A stretch of DNA of 64,000 nucleotides from Shewanella ulleungensis (GCF_014648315.1 NZ_BMQW01000015.1:21857-85856), one strand, 5' to 3'. Positions 1 through 9,799 are shown, counted from the first letter of the stretch. The notes: generated by a model from the sequence alone, not told the origin. Numbers and translations: made by a program.

Positions 1-755
1 AAAAACACTCTCATCTTCATTTGCACGGCAACTATTATGTTAAATGGCCATACTTTACGCCTTACCATCGTTGGTTTGCGCTTTTATTACATTACCTGGC
101 CGCCAATGACAGCATGATTAATGTCAGGGGTATACATAGTATTCTTGAACATCGATTTCATTCACGGCGATGCACTAGCATCGACACCAAAACGTTCCTA
201 TTACCCCCAATGACTTATCCAATAACGGCACCACGACAACGTGATCCAAATACAATTTATTTGCTATAAGGGCAGGCATTTTATCAATTCACCTCGCAAT
301 CACAGTTAATTATCCTTAATGCCGACATGGGGTTACTGCTTACACTTGTCACTCAACAACAGGCTAAAAAAGTTGCACTTAGCGCTCAGATAGAAGTAAG
401 TGCTAATAGCAGCACTTAATTATTTGAGCAACACACTCCCAGCGGCTTAAACCCTAAGTGGTTAACCGTGCGACAAATAAACTATGCTGATATAAATCAA
501 AGTAGCTGGTATGTCTGAGCGCTCAGAAGAAAAGAGACTATACGCCACGCGTAATGGTGTCTATGTGATAGGAGGTTGCATTTTTAAGGACTAAATACGC
601 GACAATACTTATAAAAACAGACTCACGTTAATGATATGAATATACACAGGACGTTAATCAAAATGAAATATGATTAAATTTTGGCCTAACGGTGCCGATA
701 ACAAGTTATAGTTAACGAAGTATCTACCTTATTTATCGGCTCAGGAGGACGTGAC
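1..755. other. gene-poor left edge with possible gene remnant
   Basis: No convincing intact gene is visible. In one plus-strand frame a stop at 267-269 separates two stretches (about 21-266 and 270-416). The second reads like ordinary protein (TSQSQLIILNADMGLL) but has no start codon with a ribosome site. This could be a decayed gene or chance. A good Shine-Dalgarno (aggagg) lies at 743-748 in front of the gene starting at 756. Confidence 0.3.
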
Positions 756-1076
756 ATGAGTATCGACAGCATTTATGCCATGTTAGCCAGACCCGTGCGC
801 GCGGTTAGCGAGAGACGAAGAATTGTTGAACAAGTTCGAGGCACCAGTGCCATTAGTGCCGACAGCCATGAAGCACCGCAATCACAATTACCCCCTCACA
901 TTACTCATAAAACGGTTGTTACCAAAAAAACTTTTGTGCGCAAAGAGCGCCGCTCAAAATTACGCACCATAGATGACAAAAAGAATTTAGGCAGTCGATT
1001 GAGAAGGATGAATACTGACGAGCGCTTTTCCACTCGTGGAGAATCCGCCAGCCAGCATATTGATATCGAAGTATAA
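756..1076 (+). CDS. small conserved-looking protein of unknown function
   Basis: A 106-residue protein that I do not recognise. The start is well supported: aggagg sits seven bases before the ATG. The product is rich in Arg, Lys, Ser and Thr, has no signal peptide or membrane segment, and has a strongly basic middle (KKTFVRKERRSKLR, about residues 65-80). It is likely a soluble cytoplasmic protein, perhaps nucleic-acid binding, but that is only a guess from charge. It converges on glpK, whose stop lies 17 bases away. Confidence 0.6.
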   Translation: MSIDSIYAMLARPVRAVSERRRIVEQVRGTSAISADSHEAPQSQLPPHITHKTVVTKKTFVRKERRSKLRTIDDKKNLGSRLRRMNTDERFSTRGESASQHIDIEV

Positions 1077-1092
1077 TCTCAAAGTGTAATCA

Positions 1093-2589
1093 TTATTGCG
1101 GAGGGCTATTAGGGCTTACTTGCGACACCGCCTTTTTCCAGCCCGCGTAAATATCTGCTCTGTGGTCATGGTCCATAGATGAGATGAATTCACGCTCAGT
1201 AGATAACATGGCTTTCAACTGATCAGTAGACTCCCACACCCCAACCGCTAAACCGGCTAAAAATGCAGCGCCCATTGCTGTCGTTTCGGTCACTAACGGT
1301 CGAATCACTTTCGCCCCTGTAATATCGGCTTGAAATTGCATTAAGAAATCATTAGCCACCGCACCACCATCGACACGGATTTCGGTTAATGGCACATCCG
1401 AGTCTTTACTCATCGCATCCAATACATCACGAGATTGATATGCAATGGCTTCTAACGCTGCACGTATTATATGATTACGATTAGCACCACGGGTAAGCCC
1501 AATAATTGCACCACGGGCATCTGCATCCCAGTAAGGAGCTCCTAATCCAACAAACGCAGGGACTAAATACACCCCATTGGTGTCATCCACTTTTTCAGCA
1601 AAATATTGGGTATCGCAAGCATCAGCAATTAAACCTAACTCATCGCGCAGCCATTGAATTACCGCTCCGCCCATAAAGACCGAACCTTCCAATGCGTAAT
1701 TAATCTTAGCGTCAGCACCAATAGCGACTGTAGTTAACAATCCATGTGTCGACTCCACCGCTTTCTCACCAGTATTCATCAATAAAAAACACCCAGTACC
1801 ATAGGTGTTTTTAGCCATACCGGGCTCTATACAAAGCTGACCAAATAACGCAGATTGTTGGTCGCCGGCCATGCCCGCTACCGGCACACGGTTACCAGCA
1901 AGTTCGGTATAACCATAGATGGCGCATGATGGCTTAATGTCTGGCAGCATGACTCGAGGAATATCAAACAACTCTAGTAGTTCCTGATCCCACTCCTGGG
2001 TGTGGATATTAAAGAGCATGGTGCGTGATGCATTCGTCGGCTCGGTGACATGCACTTCACCTTGGGTAAGTTTCCATACAAGCCATGTATCAACCGTACC
2101 AAACAGCAAATCACCGGCTTCTGCGAGTTCACGTGCACCTGCAACATTGTCTAAAACCCATTTGATTTTTGAAGCTGAAAAATACGGATCTAATACCAAC
2201 CCAGTTTTTTGGCGAACCATCTCTTCAGCGCCTTGCGCTTTAAGTTGTTGGCAAATCTCTTGGCTACGTCTGCATTGCCATACAACAGCATTATATATTG
2301 GTTTACCTGTGTGCTTGTTCCATACAATGGTGGTTTCACGTTGGTTAGTAATACCAATGGCAGCCACATCATGACGGCTAATGCCAGCACGCGTTAACAC
2401 TTCAACTAATACTGAGCTTTGCGATGACCAAATCTCCATCGGATCATGCTCAACCCATCCTGCTTGAGGATAATGTTGAGTAAATTCTCTATGCGCAACA
2501 GCAACAATATTCGCTTGGTGATCAAACACAATCGCACGTGAACTGGTTGTACCCTGATCTAACGCGACAATGTATTTTTTAGCAACCAT
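1093..2589 (-). CDS. glpK: glycerol kinase
   Basis: The 498-residue product phosphorylates glycerol to glycerol 3-phosphate with ATP in the cytoplasm, the first step of glycerol use. The FGGY-kinase hallmarks are present: the N-terminal phosphate-binding motif DQGTTSSR at residues 11-18, and a C-terminal segment with GGAVANDFLMQFQADI. Length matches the family (about 500). The start is supported by AGGAAA just upstream. No glpF facilitator, glpD or regulator is adjacent, so it stands as a single gene here. Confidence 0.95.
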   Translation of the reverse strand: MVAKKYIVALDQGTTSSRAIVFDHQANIVAVAHREFTQHYPQAGWVEHDPMEIWSSQSSVLVEVLTRAGISRHDVAAIGITNQRETTIVWNKHTGKPIYNAVVWQCRRSQEICQQLKAQGAEEMVRQKTGLVLDPYFSASKIKWVLDNVAGARELAEAGDLLFGTVDTWLVWKLTQGEVHVTEPTNASRTMLFNIHTQEWDQELLELFDIPRVMLPDIKPSCAIYGYTELAGNRVPVAGMAGDQQSALFGQLCIEPGMAKNTYGTGCFLLMNTGEKAVESTHGLLTTVAIGADAKINYALEGSVFMGGAVIQWLRDELGLIADACDTQYFAEKVDDTNGVYLVPAFVGLGAPYWDADARGAIIGLTRGANRNHIIRAALEAIAYQSRDVLDAMSKDSDVPLTEIRVDGGAVANDFLMQFQADITGAKVIRPLVTETTAMGAAFLAGLAVGVWESTDQLKAMLSTEREFISSMDHDHRADIYAGWKKAVSQVSPNSPPQ

Positions 2590-2800
2590 CTGATTTCCTA
2601 TATCATTTCGACATGATTATTTTTATATGATTTATCTGCTTAATAAGCCAATAGCACATCCTACATCGACATATAAATTTAATGCAAGTAATAGTCTGTG
2701 TTTCACAATAATTACAAATTCCTTATGCTAGCACTCTTTGTTAACAAGCTATCATTAATGAAATCTTTGTTTGGCCGCATTAACGTTATGATCATAGTAT

Positions 2801-2825
2801 AAAAAAGCCCCGCAAATGCGAGGCT
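2801..2825 (-). terminator. Rho-independent terminator downstream of the FadL-type gene
   Basis: On the minus strand a stem with AGCCTCGCA and TGCGGGGCT arms (one mismatch) is followed by a run of six T. It lies about 80 bases past the stop of the FadL-type gene. Confidence 0.75.
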
Positions 2826-2843
2826 TAGAATGCTGCGTTAGGT

Positions 2844-2895
2844 ACCCAATCGACCTGAAGGTGCATGTTTAAAAGCATCTTCAGGTTTATTGGGT
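2844..2895 (-). other. long stem-loop between the FadL-type stop codon and its terminator
   Basis: Complementary arms acccaa/ttgggt and cctgaag/cttcagg, with an inner tgc/gca, enclose a short A/T loop. There is no T-run, so it may protect the 3' end of the mRNA rather than end transcription. Confidence 0.5.
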
Positions 2896-2906
2896 ATAAA
2901 TACAAT

Positions 2907-4259
2907 TTACATCTTATAGCTTAGCTGTATACCGGTTAACCATACATCACCTGTCGCTTCACCGTTGAAATCGATTGATGCGAGGCCAAGTAGATCTTGA
3001 GATTCGCTAATCGGTGCATCACCGTGCATACGAATATAAGTAACGCCAAGATCGACACTCAAGTTTTCAGACACTTGGTATCCAGTACCCATACTAAACC
3101 AGAAACGGTCTGTGTCTGGGATAGTCGTCGTACGGTGTTCATCATCTACGGCTGTTTTATCAAGTGCAAAACCTGCGCGTAACGTCCACTGTTCGTTTAC
3201 GTTATAGGTCGTACCAATTGCATAGCGCCAGCTATCTTTAAAGTTTTCTTCTTTAACAATGTCAGACTCGATATCACCCGTCGGTTTAACATCTCCAGGA
3301 AAGTAAGCTACTAGTCGCTCAAATGTGCTCCACTCTGTCCAATTGATGCTGGCATGCATTGCCCAGTTTTCTGTTAGCTGGTGATAAGAAGCCAGTTCAG
3401 CAAAAGCAGGCAGTTCGATAGGCAGATAGCCATCAATACTAATATCTTGTCCGCCGTCATATACCACACCAGAAACTGTGCCATCTAAATCTAGGTCAAC
3501 ACCACTGTGATAAGCCACACCAATACGGTTGCTTGAATTGATTTGCCAACTCGCGCCGGCTTTCCAACCATAGCCAATGTCGTCGCCTTCCATTGATTTA
3601 AGTTCAGTGCCTGCTGCGGGTAAGCTTGCTGATATGCTGGCTGGCACATTAGGGTTAGCACTAATGGCACCAATCCAAGCTGGTGCTGTGGCGCTAACTT
3701 CACCTTCACCATAAACCATACGAAGACCTGCACCCACGGTAAACTCATCATCTATGCGATACGCGATGTTAGGGTTAAATTCAACGGTAGTAATTGATGT
3801 GTGGCTGCCAAAAATAGCCGCTGCACTTGTCGTGTCGGTTTCGGTTGCTAAACCATAGTTTGAATTAAGTGCAAGACCCCAAGTCCAATGATCATTCAAT
3901 TGGTTAGAGTAATAAAAGTTAGGTACTAATGCATTATCAGCAACATCAATTTCATCTGCATTGATCACAACGGCATCAGAACCTAACAAAGGAGATGTTA
4001 CACTTACGTCGCCTAACACATCGACATTTGGCATCACGTAAATACCACCAGCAGAAAGCTGGCGACCTTCGAGATAGGCTAACATTGCAGGGTTACGCGC
4101 TTGAGTTGACGCATTGTCTGCTATGGCAGCTTCACCTGCATACGCTCGGCCTAAACCGGTAGCTGAAGATTCTGCAAGTTGAAAACCTGCTGCGTTTACT
4201 TGAGTTGTTGCCCCAAATACAATGGCGCTGATCGCCAATGTTAACACTGTTTTTTTCAT
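2907..4259 (-). CDS. fadL: FadL/OmpP1-family outer-membrane long-chain fatty acid (hydrophobic compound) porin
   Basis: An outer-membrane beta-barrel of about 450 residues of the FadL family, which lets long-chain fatty acids and other hydrophobic molecules cross the outer membrane. Visible are a signal peptide (MKKTVLTLA..., cleaved near VNA/AGF) followed directly by the family N-terminal signature GFQLAESSATGLGRAYAGEA and the NPA motif that form the hatch. Alternating amphipathic strands fill the rest. An in-frame ATG lies six bases upstream at 4265, but AGAGA touches that codon and is six bases from the one chosen. The gene stands alone between terminators. Confidence 0.85.
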   Translation of the reverse strand: MKKTVLTLAISAIVFGATTQVNAAGFQLAESSATGLGRAYAGEAAIADNASTQARNPAMLAYLEGRQLSAGGIYVMPNVDVLGDVSVTSPLLGSDAVVINADEIDVADNALVPNFYYSNQLNDHWTWGLALNSNYGLATETDTTSAAAIFGSHTSITTVEFNPNIAYRIDDEFTVGAGLRMVYGEGEVSATAPAWIGAISANPNVPASISASLPAAGTELKSMEGDDIGYGWKAGASWQINSSNRIGVAYHSGVDLDLDGTVSGVVYDGGQDISIDGYLPIELPAFAELASYHQLTENWAMHASINWTEWSTFERLVAYFPGDVKPTGDIESDIVKEENFKDSWRYAIGTTYNVNEQWTLRAGFALDKTAVDDEHRTTTIPDTDRFWFSMGTGYQVSENLSVDLGVTYIRMHGDAPISESQDLLGLASIDFNGEATGDVWLTGIQLSYKM

Positions 4260-4771
4260 TTTCATTCTCTGTGTTTAAGATCCATACTGCTTAAATCGGC
4301 CTAATAGAGCAAAAGCTCGACTTAAATGAGGGCACTAAGTGTACGGATCCAAAACCGCTTTGCAACAGGGACAACTCTGTCTAACCGAGTGAATGCTATA
4401 AATTAAAACTGTGATCTAACGCAATGTTTTTAGTTTGTATGAGCCAGTAACAACATCAAAAGATAAATAGCTGTACGCTCAAATACTTCTGCAAATAGAA
4501 AAAAACCAACTTGTCTATTTAAAACAGAATATTACATCAAAAAAAATAGTACGCGAGTTAGCTTTAATTCCTTTATTTAGCCACTTATTTTCACGCGTTA
4601 ATGAATAATTAGGCTACTTTCAAACATAAATAAATTTACAAATAAAAATAAAAAAACCTCTCTTTGCTAGCAAAAAGAGGTTTTACAACACAGAGTTAGC
4701 ACTTTTAACGATGTCGCAATGTAATAATGACTAAGCGTCAACGTTATATAAATTCATCAAAGATAAATCGC
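4260..4771. other. intergenic region between FadL-type gene and leuD
   Basis: A 512-base A/T-rich spacer with no plausible gene on either strand. The only clear element is the leuD terminator at 4653-4684. The promoter of the FadL-type gene must lie near 4270-4450, but I see no decisive -35/-10 pair. Confidence 0.5.
4646..4684 (-). terminator. terminator of the leuABCD operon
   Basis: A minus-strand stem, AAAACCTCT...AGAGGTTTT, with a T-rich tail (TTTTTTTA) that ends the leucine operon about 90 bases after the leuD stop. Confidence 0.8.
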
Positions 4772-5377
4772 TTATGCATACCACTGTGGAATTTGTGCTT
4801 CATAATCACTGATGTGTTGCTCAAATGATAAGGTTAAGCCAATCGCGTCAAGACCATTAAGCAGCTTATGCCTGGCAGATTCAACCAAGCTAAAGTTAAA
4901 TACCGCACCAGAAGGTGAAGTTACAGTTAAGGCTTGTAAATCTACGGTAATTTGTGCGCCTTCATTTGCTGCAACTTCATCGATTAATTGCTGCACTTGC
5001 TCAGCAGGTAACTTAACTGGCAATAAACCATTATTGATTGAGTTTCCGTAAAAAATATCAGCAAATGTTGGGGCTATAATCACTCTTAGCCCAAAATCTG
5101 CTAACGCCCAAGGTGCATGTTCGCGTGATGAGCCGCAACCAAAGTTCTCTTGAGCCAACAAAATTGACGCGCCTTTATAGCGTGGTTTATTTAAAGCGAA
5201 GTCTGGATTAGGTTGATCGCCTGCATCATCTAAATAACGCCAGTCATGGAATAAATGCACTCCAAAACCATCACGGGTCACTTTCGACAAAAATTGCTTC
5301 GGAATAATTTGATCCGTATCGATATTGGCACTGTCGATGGCTACCGCTAAACCGGTATGGGCAGTAAATGCTTGCAT
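4772..5377 (-). CDS. leuD: 3-isopropylmalate dehydratase small subunit
   Basis: The 201-residue swivelling subunit of isopropylmalate isomerase, which with LeuC converts 2-isopropylmalate to 3-isopropylmalate in leucine synthesis. Family signatures: DTDQIIPKQFL near residue 20 and GCGSSREHAPWAL near residue 80, which contributes substrate-binding residues. The length is normal. The start has a strong AGGAGA ribosome site. It is the last gene of leuABCD, 19 bases after leuC. Confidence 0.95.
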   Translation of the reverse strand: MQAFTAHTGLAVAIDSANIDTDQIIPKQFLSKVTRDGFGVHLFHDWRYLDDAGDQPNPDFALNKPRYKGASILLAQENFGCGSSREHAPWALADFGLRVIIAPTFADIFYGNSINNGLLPVKLPAEQVQQLIDEVAANEGAQITVDLQALTVTSPSGAVFNFSLVESARHKLLNGLDAIGLTLSFEQHISDYEAQIPQWYA

Positions 5378-5396
5378 GTATATCTCCTATCTCGGT

Positions 5397-6809
5397 TTAG
5401 TATGGTTGACGAATATCAACAAAGTGACCAGCAATGGCTGCAGCTGCAGCCATTGCTGGACTGACTAAATGTGTGCGACTGCCACGACCTTGACGACCTT
5501 CAAAGTTACGGTTACTAGTTGATGCACAGCGGTCTCCCGCTTCTAAGCGGTCATCGTTCATTGCTAAACACATAGAGCAGCCCGGTAAGCGCCATTCAAA
5601 ACCGGCTTCAATAAAGATTTTATCTAAACCTTCGGCTTCGGCTTGAAGTTTTACCTGGCCAGATCCTGGTACCACAATCGCCACAACACCTTCTGCCACC
5701 TTGCGGTTTTTGGCATGTACAGCTGCAGAGCGTAAATCTTCAATACGTGAATTAGTACAAGACCCAATAAACACCTTATTAATGCTGATATCTGTCATTT
5801 TGGTACCTGGCGTTAAGCCAATGTACTCTAATGCTTTAATCATGCTGGTACGGTTAGTCATATTCGGTTCATCTTGCGGGTTAGGCACTACGGCATCAAT
5901 GGCCACAACTTGACCAGGATTAGTACCCCAGGTTAATTGTGGTGCAATGTCATTGGCATCTAATACAACTTCGGCATCAAAAACGGCATCAGCATCCGTT
6001 TTAAGTTCAGACCATGCAGCAACCGCTTGCTCCCACACTGCATCTTTCGGTGCAAACTCACGGCCTTTTAAGTAATTAAAAGTGGTTTGATCAGGCGCGA
6101 CCATACCGGCTTTTGCGCCCATTTCGATAGCCATGTTGCACAGGGTCATGCGGCCTTCCATGGTTAGGGCTTCAATAGCTTCACCACAAAATTCAACCAC
6201 GTAACCTGTACCGCCATCCATACCTAGCTTACCGATAATCGCTAATACGATATCTTTCGCTGTAACGCCATCTGTCACCTTACCACGTACTTCTACCTTC
6301 ATGGTCTTGGCTTTTAATTGGCGTAAGGTTTGCGTTGCTAATACATGCTCAACTTCTGATGTGCCAATACCAAATGCTAATGCGCCAAATGCGCCATGAG
6401 TAGCTGTGTGCGAATCACCACATACAATCACAGTACCCGGTAAAGTAATACCAAGTTCAGGCCCCATAACATGGACAATACCCTGGTTCGGATGATGAAT
6501 GTCGTATAAACGCACACCAAACTCTTTACAGTTTTGCGCTAAGGTTTCAACTTGAGTACGGGCCATTGGGCTTAACGCATCTAAACTTGCACTGCGCGTT
6601 GAGGTGTTATGATCCATAGTTGCAAAGGTTTTTTGCGGCGCACGTAATTGACGCCCCGCCACTTTTAAACCACTAAAGGCTTGAGGTGAAGTCACTTCAT
6701 GTACTAAATGACGGTCAACGTACACAATTGGCGCTTCGCCTTCTGGGCTCGCCACAATATGCGCGTCCCACACTTTTTCGTATAAGGTTTTACCTGTTAC
6801 CTGGGTCAT
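5397..6809 (-). CDS. leuC: 3-isopropylmalate dehydratase large subunit
   Basis: The 470-residue catalytic subunit of isopropylmalate isomerase of the aconitase superfamily, working with LeuD. The three cluster ligands are visible: Cys351 in FIGSCTNSR, and Cys411 and Cys414 in GCSMCLAMN, for a [4Fe-4S] cluster. GDSHTATHGAFGALAFGIG (from residue 131) is the substrate-binding signature. Its ATG overlaps the leuB stop by one base (TAATG), which suggests translational coupling, and an AGGAAGG site lies inside the end of leuB. Confidence 0.96.
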   Translation of the reverse strand: MTQVTGKTLYEKVWDAHIVASPEGEAPIVYVDRHLVHEVTSPQAFSGLKVAGRQLRAPQKTFATMDHNTSTRSASLDALSPMARTQVETLAQNCKEFGVRLYDIHHPNQGIVHVMGPELGITLPGTVIVCGDSHTATHGAFGALAFGIGTSEVEHVLATQTLRQLKAKTMKVEVRGKVTDGVTAKDIVLAIIGKLGMDGGTGYVVEFCGEAIEALTMEGRMTLCNMAIEMGAKAGMVAPDQTTFNYLKGREFAPKDAVWEQAVAAWSELKTDADAVFDAEVVLDANDIAPQLTWGTNPGQVVAIDAVVPNPQDEPNMTNRTSMIKALEYIGLTPGTKMTDISINKVFIGSCTNSRIEDLRSAAVHAKNRKVAEGVVAIVVPGSGQVKLQAEAEGLDKIFIEAGFEWRLPGCSMCLAMNDDRLEAGDRCASTSNRNFEGRQGRGSRTHLVSPAMAAAAAIAGHFVDIRQPY

Positions 6810-7903
6810 TACACACCTTCCTGAATTGCTTGAGCGATATAATCGCCCATTTGTGCTGTCGACTTAGCTTCGCTTCGCTTATCTGCTGTTAACAGCTCAC
6901 CAGTTAAATAACCACTTGATAATGCTTTGGTGACTGCACGCTCAATCGCGCTGGCAGCATCTTCTTGCTTTAAACTGTGACGTAACATTAATGCCGCTGA
7001 TAAAATTTGCGCGACGGGATTAGCAATGCCTTGGCCCGCTATATCTGGCGCACTGCCGCCTGCGGGCTCAAATAAACCAAAACCTGTGCTATTCATGCTA
7101 GCTGATGATAATAACCCCATTGAGCCGGTTAACATGGCGATTTCATCAGATAAAATATCACCAAATAAGTTTGAACATAACATCACGTCAAACTCGTCTG
7201 GACGACGTAATAGCTGCATGGTCGCATTATCAATATAGATATGTTCTAAGGTCACATCAGGAAAATCTTTAGCGACCTCTTCAACCACTTGACGCCATAA
7301 TACTGAGCAGGCTAATACGTTAGCTTTGTCTACCGAGGTAACCTTGTTTTTACGGCCACGGGCGGCTTCGAAGGCAATACGGGCAATACGGCTGATCTCG
7401 CGACGACTATAACGCATGGTATCAAACGCTTCTTCGTCATCCCCCTCACCTTGACGACCTTTGGGCTTGCCAAAGTAAATACCACCGGTTAACTCACGCA
7501 CACACAACACATCAAACCCACGGGCTGATATGTCGCTGCGCAGTGGTGACATGTGCTCTAACCCATCGTGTAATTTTGCTGGGCGTAAATTACAAAATAG
7601 CTCAAAGTGGCCACGTAATGGCAATAATGCACCGCGTTCAGGTTGATCATTTGGCGGTAAATGCTCCCATTTAGGGCCGCCTACACTACCAAATAAAATG
7701 GCATCGGCAGCTTCACAACCTTTTAAAGTCGCATCAGGTAAAGGACAACCATGATTATCAATGGCAATACCGCCAACATCATATTCGGTGTAGTTAATCT
7801 CTAATCCAAAACGTGTTTCTACCGCACTTAACACTTTACGTGCTTCGGCCATCACTTCAGGACCAATACCATCACCCGACAAAACTGCTATTTGATAACT
7901 CAT
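6809..7903 (-). CDS. leuB: 3-isopropylmalate dehydrogenase
   Basis: The 364-residue NAD-dependent enzyme oxidises and decarboxylates 3-isopropylmalate to 2-ketoisocaproate, the direct precursor of leucine. Visible signatures: LSGDGIGPEVMAEA at the N-terminus, RELTGGIYFGKPKG (residues about 140-153), and the metal-binding SNLFGDILSDE. The ATG overlaps the end of leuA by four bases (ATGA) and leuC follows with a one-base overlap, so all three are coupled in one operon. Confidence 0.96.
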   Translation of the reverse strand: MSYQIAVLSGDGIGPEVMAEARKVLSAVETRFGLEINYTEYDVGGIAIDNHGCPLPDATLKGCEAADAILFGSVGGPKWEHLPPNDQPERGALLPLRGHFELFCNLRPAKLHDGLEHMSPLRSDISARGFDVLCVRELTGGIYFGKPKGRQGEGDDEEAFDTMRYSRREISRIARIAFEAARGRKNKVTSVDKANVLACSVLWRQVVEEVAKDFPDVTLEHIYIDNATMQLLRRPDEFDVMLCSNLFGDILSDEIAMLTGSMGLLSSASMNSTGFGLFEPAGGSAPDIAGQGIANPVAQILSAALMLRHSLKQEDAASAIERAVTKALSSGYLTGELLTADKRSEAKSTAQMGDYIAQAIQEGV

Positions 7904-9468
7904 ACGCCACCTAACTCCCTTTCTTTATGTATCTGCTGCTTAAAATCAGCCACTTTATCTGCGCGATACACTAAATTCATCACATGCACTAATGCGTGTG
8001 CTGAAGCTTCAACGACGTCAGTGGCTAAACCCACACCATGGAACATTTGTTCATTGTATTTTGCGGTAATATCAACCTGACCTAGCGCATTTTGGCCTTC
8101 GCCTTTCGCGCCTAACTTGTAATTAGTAATATTGATTTTACGTTCAGTTGCACGAGCAATAGCATTATATGCCGCATCAACAGGGCCATTACCTGTTGCA
8201 GCCTCAGTAATATCTTTACCATCTACAGCAATACGAACGGTTGCAGTTGCGACACCTTCAGTTGAGTCAGAATGTACCATCATATGCTGAAGCGCATACT
8301 TATCGTCATCTTGCGCTTGCGACTCCATAAAGACCAATGCTTCTAAATCATAATCAAACACTTGGCCTTTTTTATCAGCTAAGGTTAAAAACTGCTCATA
8401 TAAGCTGTCCATATCATAATCAGTAGGCAAATAGCCCATTTCTTCCATACGGTGCTTAATCACATGACGACCAGAACGAGATGTCATGTTCAAATTATTG
8501 CGGTTTAAACCAATACTTTCTGGCGTCATAATTTCATAAGTATTTTTAGCTTTTAGCATACCGTCCTGGTGAATACCCGACGAATGTGAAAATGCATTGG
8601 TACCGACAATCGCTTTATTTGCTTGAATAGGCATATTGCACAGCTGACTGACTAACGACGATGTACGATGAATCTCTTTAGCATTAATACCGCAATCCAA
8701 ATCAAGCAACCCTTTACGGGTTGCAAGTATCATCGCGATTTCTTCTAATGAACAGTTACCAGCACGCTCGCCGATACCATTAATGGTACATTCAATTTGG
8801 CGCGCGCCCATTTCAACTGCGGCTATAGAGTTAGCTACAGACAAACCTAAATCATCATGGCAATGTACTGAAATCACAGCTTGATCGATATTTGGCACGC
8901 GGTTGAATAAGGTTTGAATAATGCCACCAAACTCACTTGGCACTGTATAGCCGACAGTATCAGGAATGTTAATGGTACGAGCACCGGCCTTAATTGCAGC
9001 TTCAACCATACGGCATAAATTATCAATTGGAGTACGGCCAGCATCTTCACATGAAAACTCAACATCGTCAGTAAAGCGTCGGGCATATTTAACGGCACCA
9101 ACAGCCATATCTAACACGTCATCAAACGAGCGCTTCAATTTACTTTCGACATGAATTGTCGAGGTAGAAATAAAAGTATGAATACGGAACTGATCAGTAA
9201 CAGATAAAGCTTGTGCAGCTGCATCAATGTCTTTTTCTAATGCACGAGATAAGGCACACACACGACTATTTTTAATGGTTTTGGCAATGGTCTGTACCGA
9301 GAGAAAATCCCCCGGAGACGACACAGGAAAACCGACTTCCATCACATCAACGCCCAAACGCTCAAGAGCCAACGCAATTTGTAGCTTTTCTTTTACCGTT
9401 AAACTGGCTGCTAAGGCTTGTTCACCATCACGTAAGGTAGTATCAAAAATTATGACTCTGTTGGACAT
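7900..9468 (-). CDS. leuA: 2-isopropylmalate synthase
   Basis: The 522-residue enzyme condenses acetyl-CoA with 2-ketoisovalerate, the committed step to leucine. The HMGL-like TIM barrel starts with FDTTLRDGEQALAASLT. SVHCHDDLGLSVANS holds metal-binding histidines, and the C-terminal part is the leucine-feedback regulatory domain. An upstream in-frame ATG at 9504 would give 534 residues. The internal ATG at 9468 is chosen because GGAGAA lies five bases before it and the protein then begins MSNRVIIFDTTLRDG as in relatives. It is first in leuABCD and is controlled by the attenuator upstream. Confidence 0.95.
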   Translation of the reverse strand: MSNRVIIFDTTLRDGEQALAASLTVKEKLQIALALERLGVDVMEVGFPVSSPGDFLSVQTIAKTIKNSRVCALSRALEKDIDAAAQALSVTDQFRIHTFISTSTIHVESKLKRSFDDVLDMAVGAVKYARRFTDDVEFSCEDAGRTPIDNLCRMVEAAIKAGARTINIPDTVGYTVPSEFGGIIQTLFNRVPNIDQAVISVHCHDDLGLSVANSIAAVEMGARQIECTINGIGERAGNCSLEEIAMILATRKGLLDLDCGINAKEIHRTSSLVSQLCNMPIQANKAIVGTNAFSHSSGIHQDGMLKAKNTYEIMTPESIGLNRNNLNMTSRSGRHVIKHRMEEMGYLPTDYDMDSLYEQFLTLADKKGQVFDYDLEALVFMESQAQDDDKYALQHMMVHSDSTEGVATATVRIAVDGKDITEAATGNGPVDAAYNAIARATERKINITNYKLGAKGEGQNALGQVDITAKYNEQMFHGVGLATDVVEASAHALVHVMNLVYRADKVADFKQQIHKERELGGV

Positions 9469-9546
9469 CGAAGTTCTCCATCGACCATCTTGTATGTATT
9501 TCACCTAACTGCAAACATCACAACAGGCTCGTTTCAAAAGGGCTAT

Positions 9547-9579
9547 AAACAAAAAACCCCGCGGCTATTAGCGCGGGGT
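9547..9579 (-). terminator. leu attenuator terminator
   Basis: A minus-strand GC-rich stem, ACCCCGCG...CGCGGGGT, followed by TTTTTTG, sits between leuL and leuA (arms at 9572-9579 and 9556-9563). Its 5' arm (CCGCGC) is complementary to GCGCGG at 9624-9629 inside leuL, so an antiterminator can replace it. Confidence 0.85.
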
Positions 9580-9597
9580 TTGTGTATGCTGAATAAT

Positions 9598-9681
9598 TTA
9601 TCTCGCATGTAACACAAAGGACTCCGCGCAGTCTATGCGAGAGAGGAGAAGGAGTCCGAGTAAAATCGATTGTGTATTCAT
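9598..9681 (-). CDS. leuL: leu operon leader peptide
   Basis: A 27-codon reading frame that begins MNTQSILLGLLLLS and ends ...VLHAR, followed by TAA. Six of eight codons in a row (codons 7-13 region) are leucine, mostly CTC, CTT and TTA. Ribosome stalling there when charged leucine tRNA is scarce would free the downstream antiterminator. The run overlaps GGACTCC (9651-9657), the 5' arm of a hairpin with GGAGTCC (9619-9625). It precedes leuA by about 130 bases and is followed by the attenuator terminator. The leader role is inferred from this arrangement, which is the classic attenuation design. Confidence 0.85.
   Translation of the reverse strand: MNTQSILLGLLLLSRIDCAESFVLHAR
9619..9657 (-). 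promoter_or_regulatory. leu attenuator alternative hairpins (1:2 and antiterminator)
   Basis: On the minus strand GGACTCC (9657-9651) pairs with GGAGTCC (9625-9619). The second arm also carries GCGCGG, which can pair instead with the 5' arm of the terminator. A further perfect 8-base pair, TCTCGCAT/ATGCGAGA, interleaves with the first and may form an alternative fold. Confidence 0.7.
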
Positions 9682-9770
9682 GGTTTTAGTATTCACTTTA
9701 AATAGATTTATATTCGCATTACGTCATGCTTAGGTAAATAAATATTCTGTATAAACTTTTCTATAGCTAA

Positions 9771-9799
9771 TATTTAACGCGAGCAGGCTCTGCTGTCAA
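9771..9799 (-). promoter_or_regulatory. sigma-70 promoter of leuLABCD
   Basis: On the minus strand a perfect TTGACA (9799-9794) is separated by 17 bases from TAAATA (9776-9771). It lies about 90 bases upstream of leuL on the coding strand. Confidence 0.75.

Noticed and set aside
21..269. 82-codon plus-strand frame at the left edge
   Set aside because: No ribosome site, odd composition and no family pattern; kept only as part of a possible remnant region.
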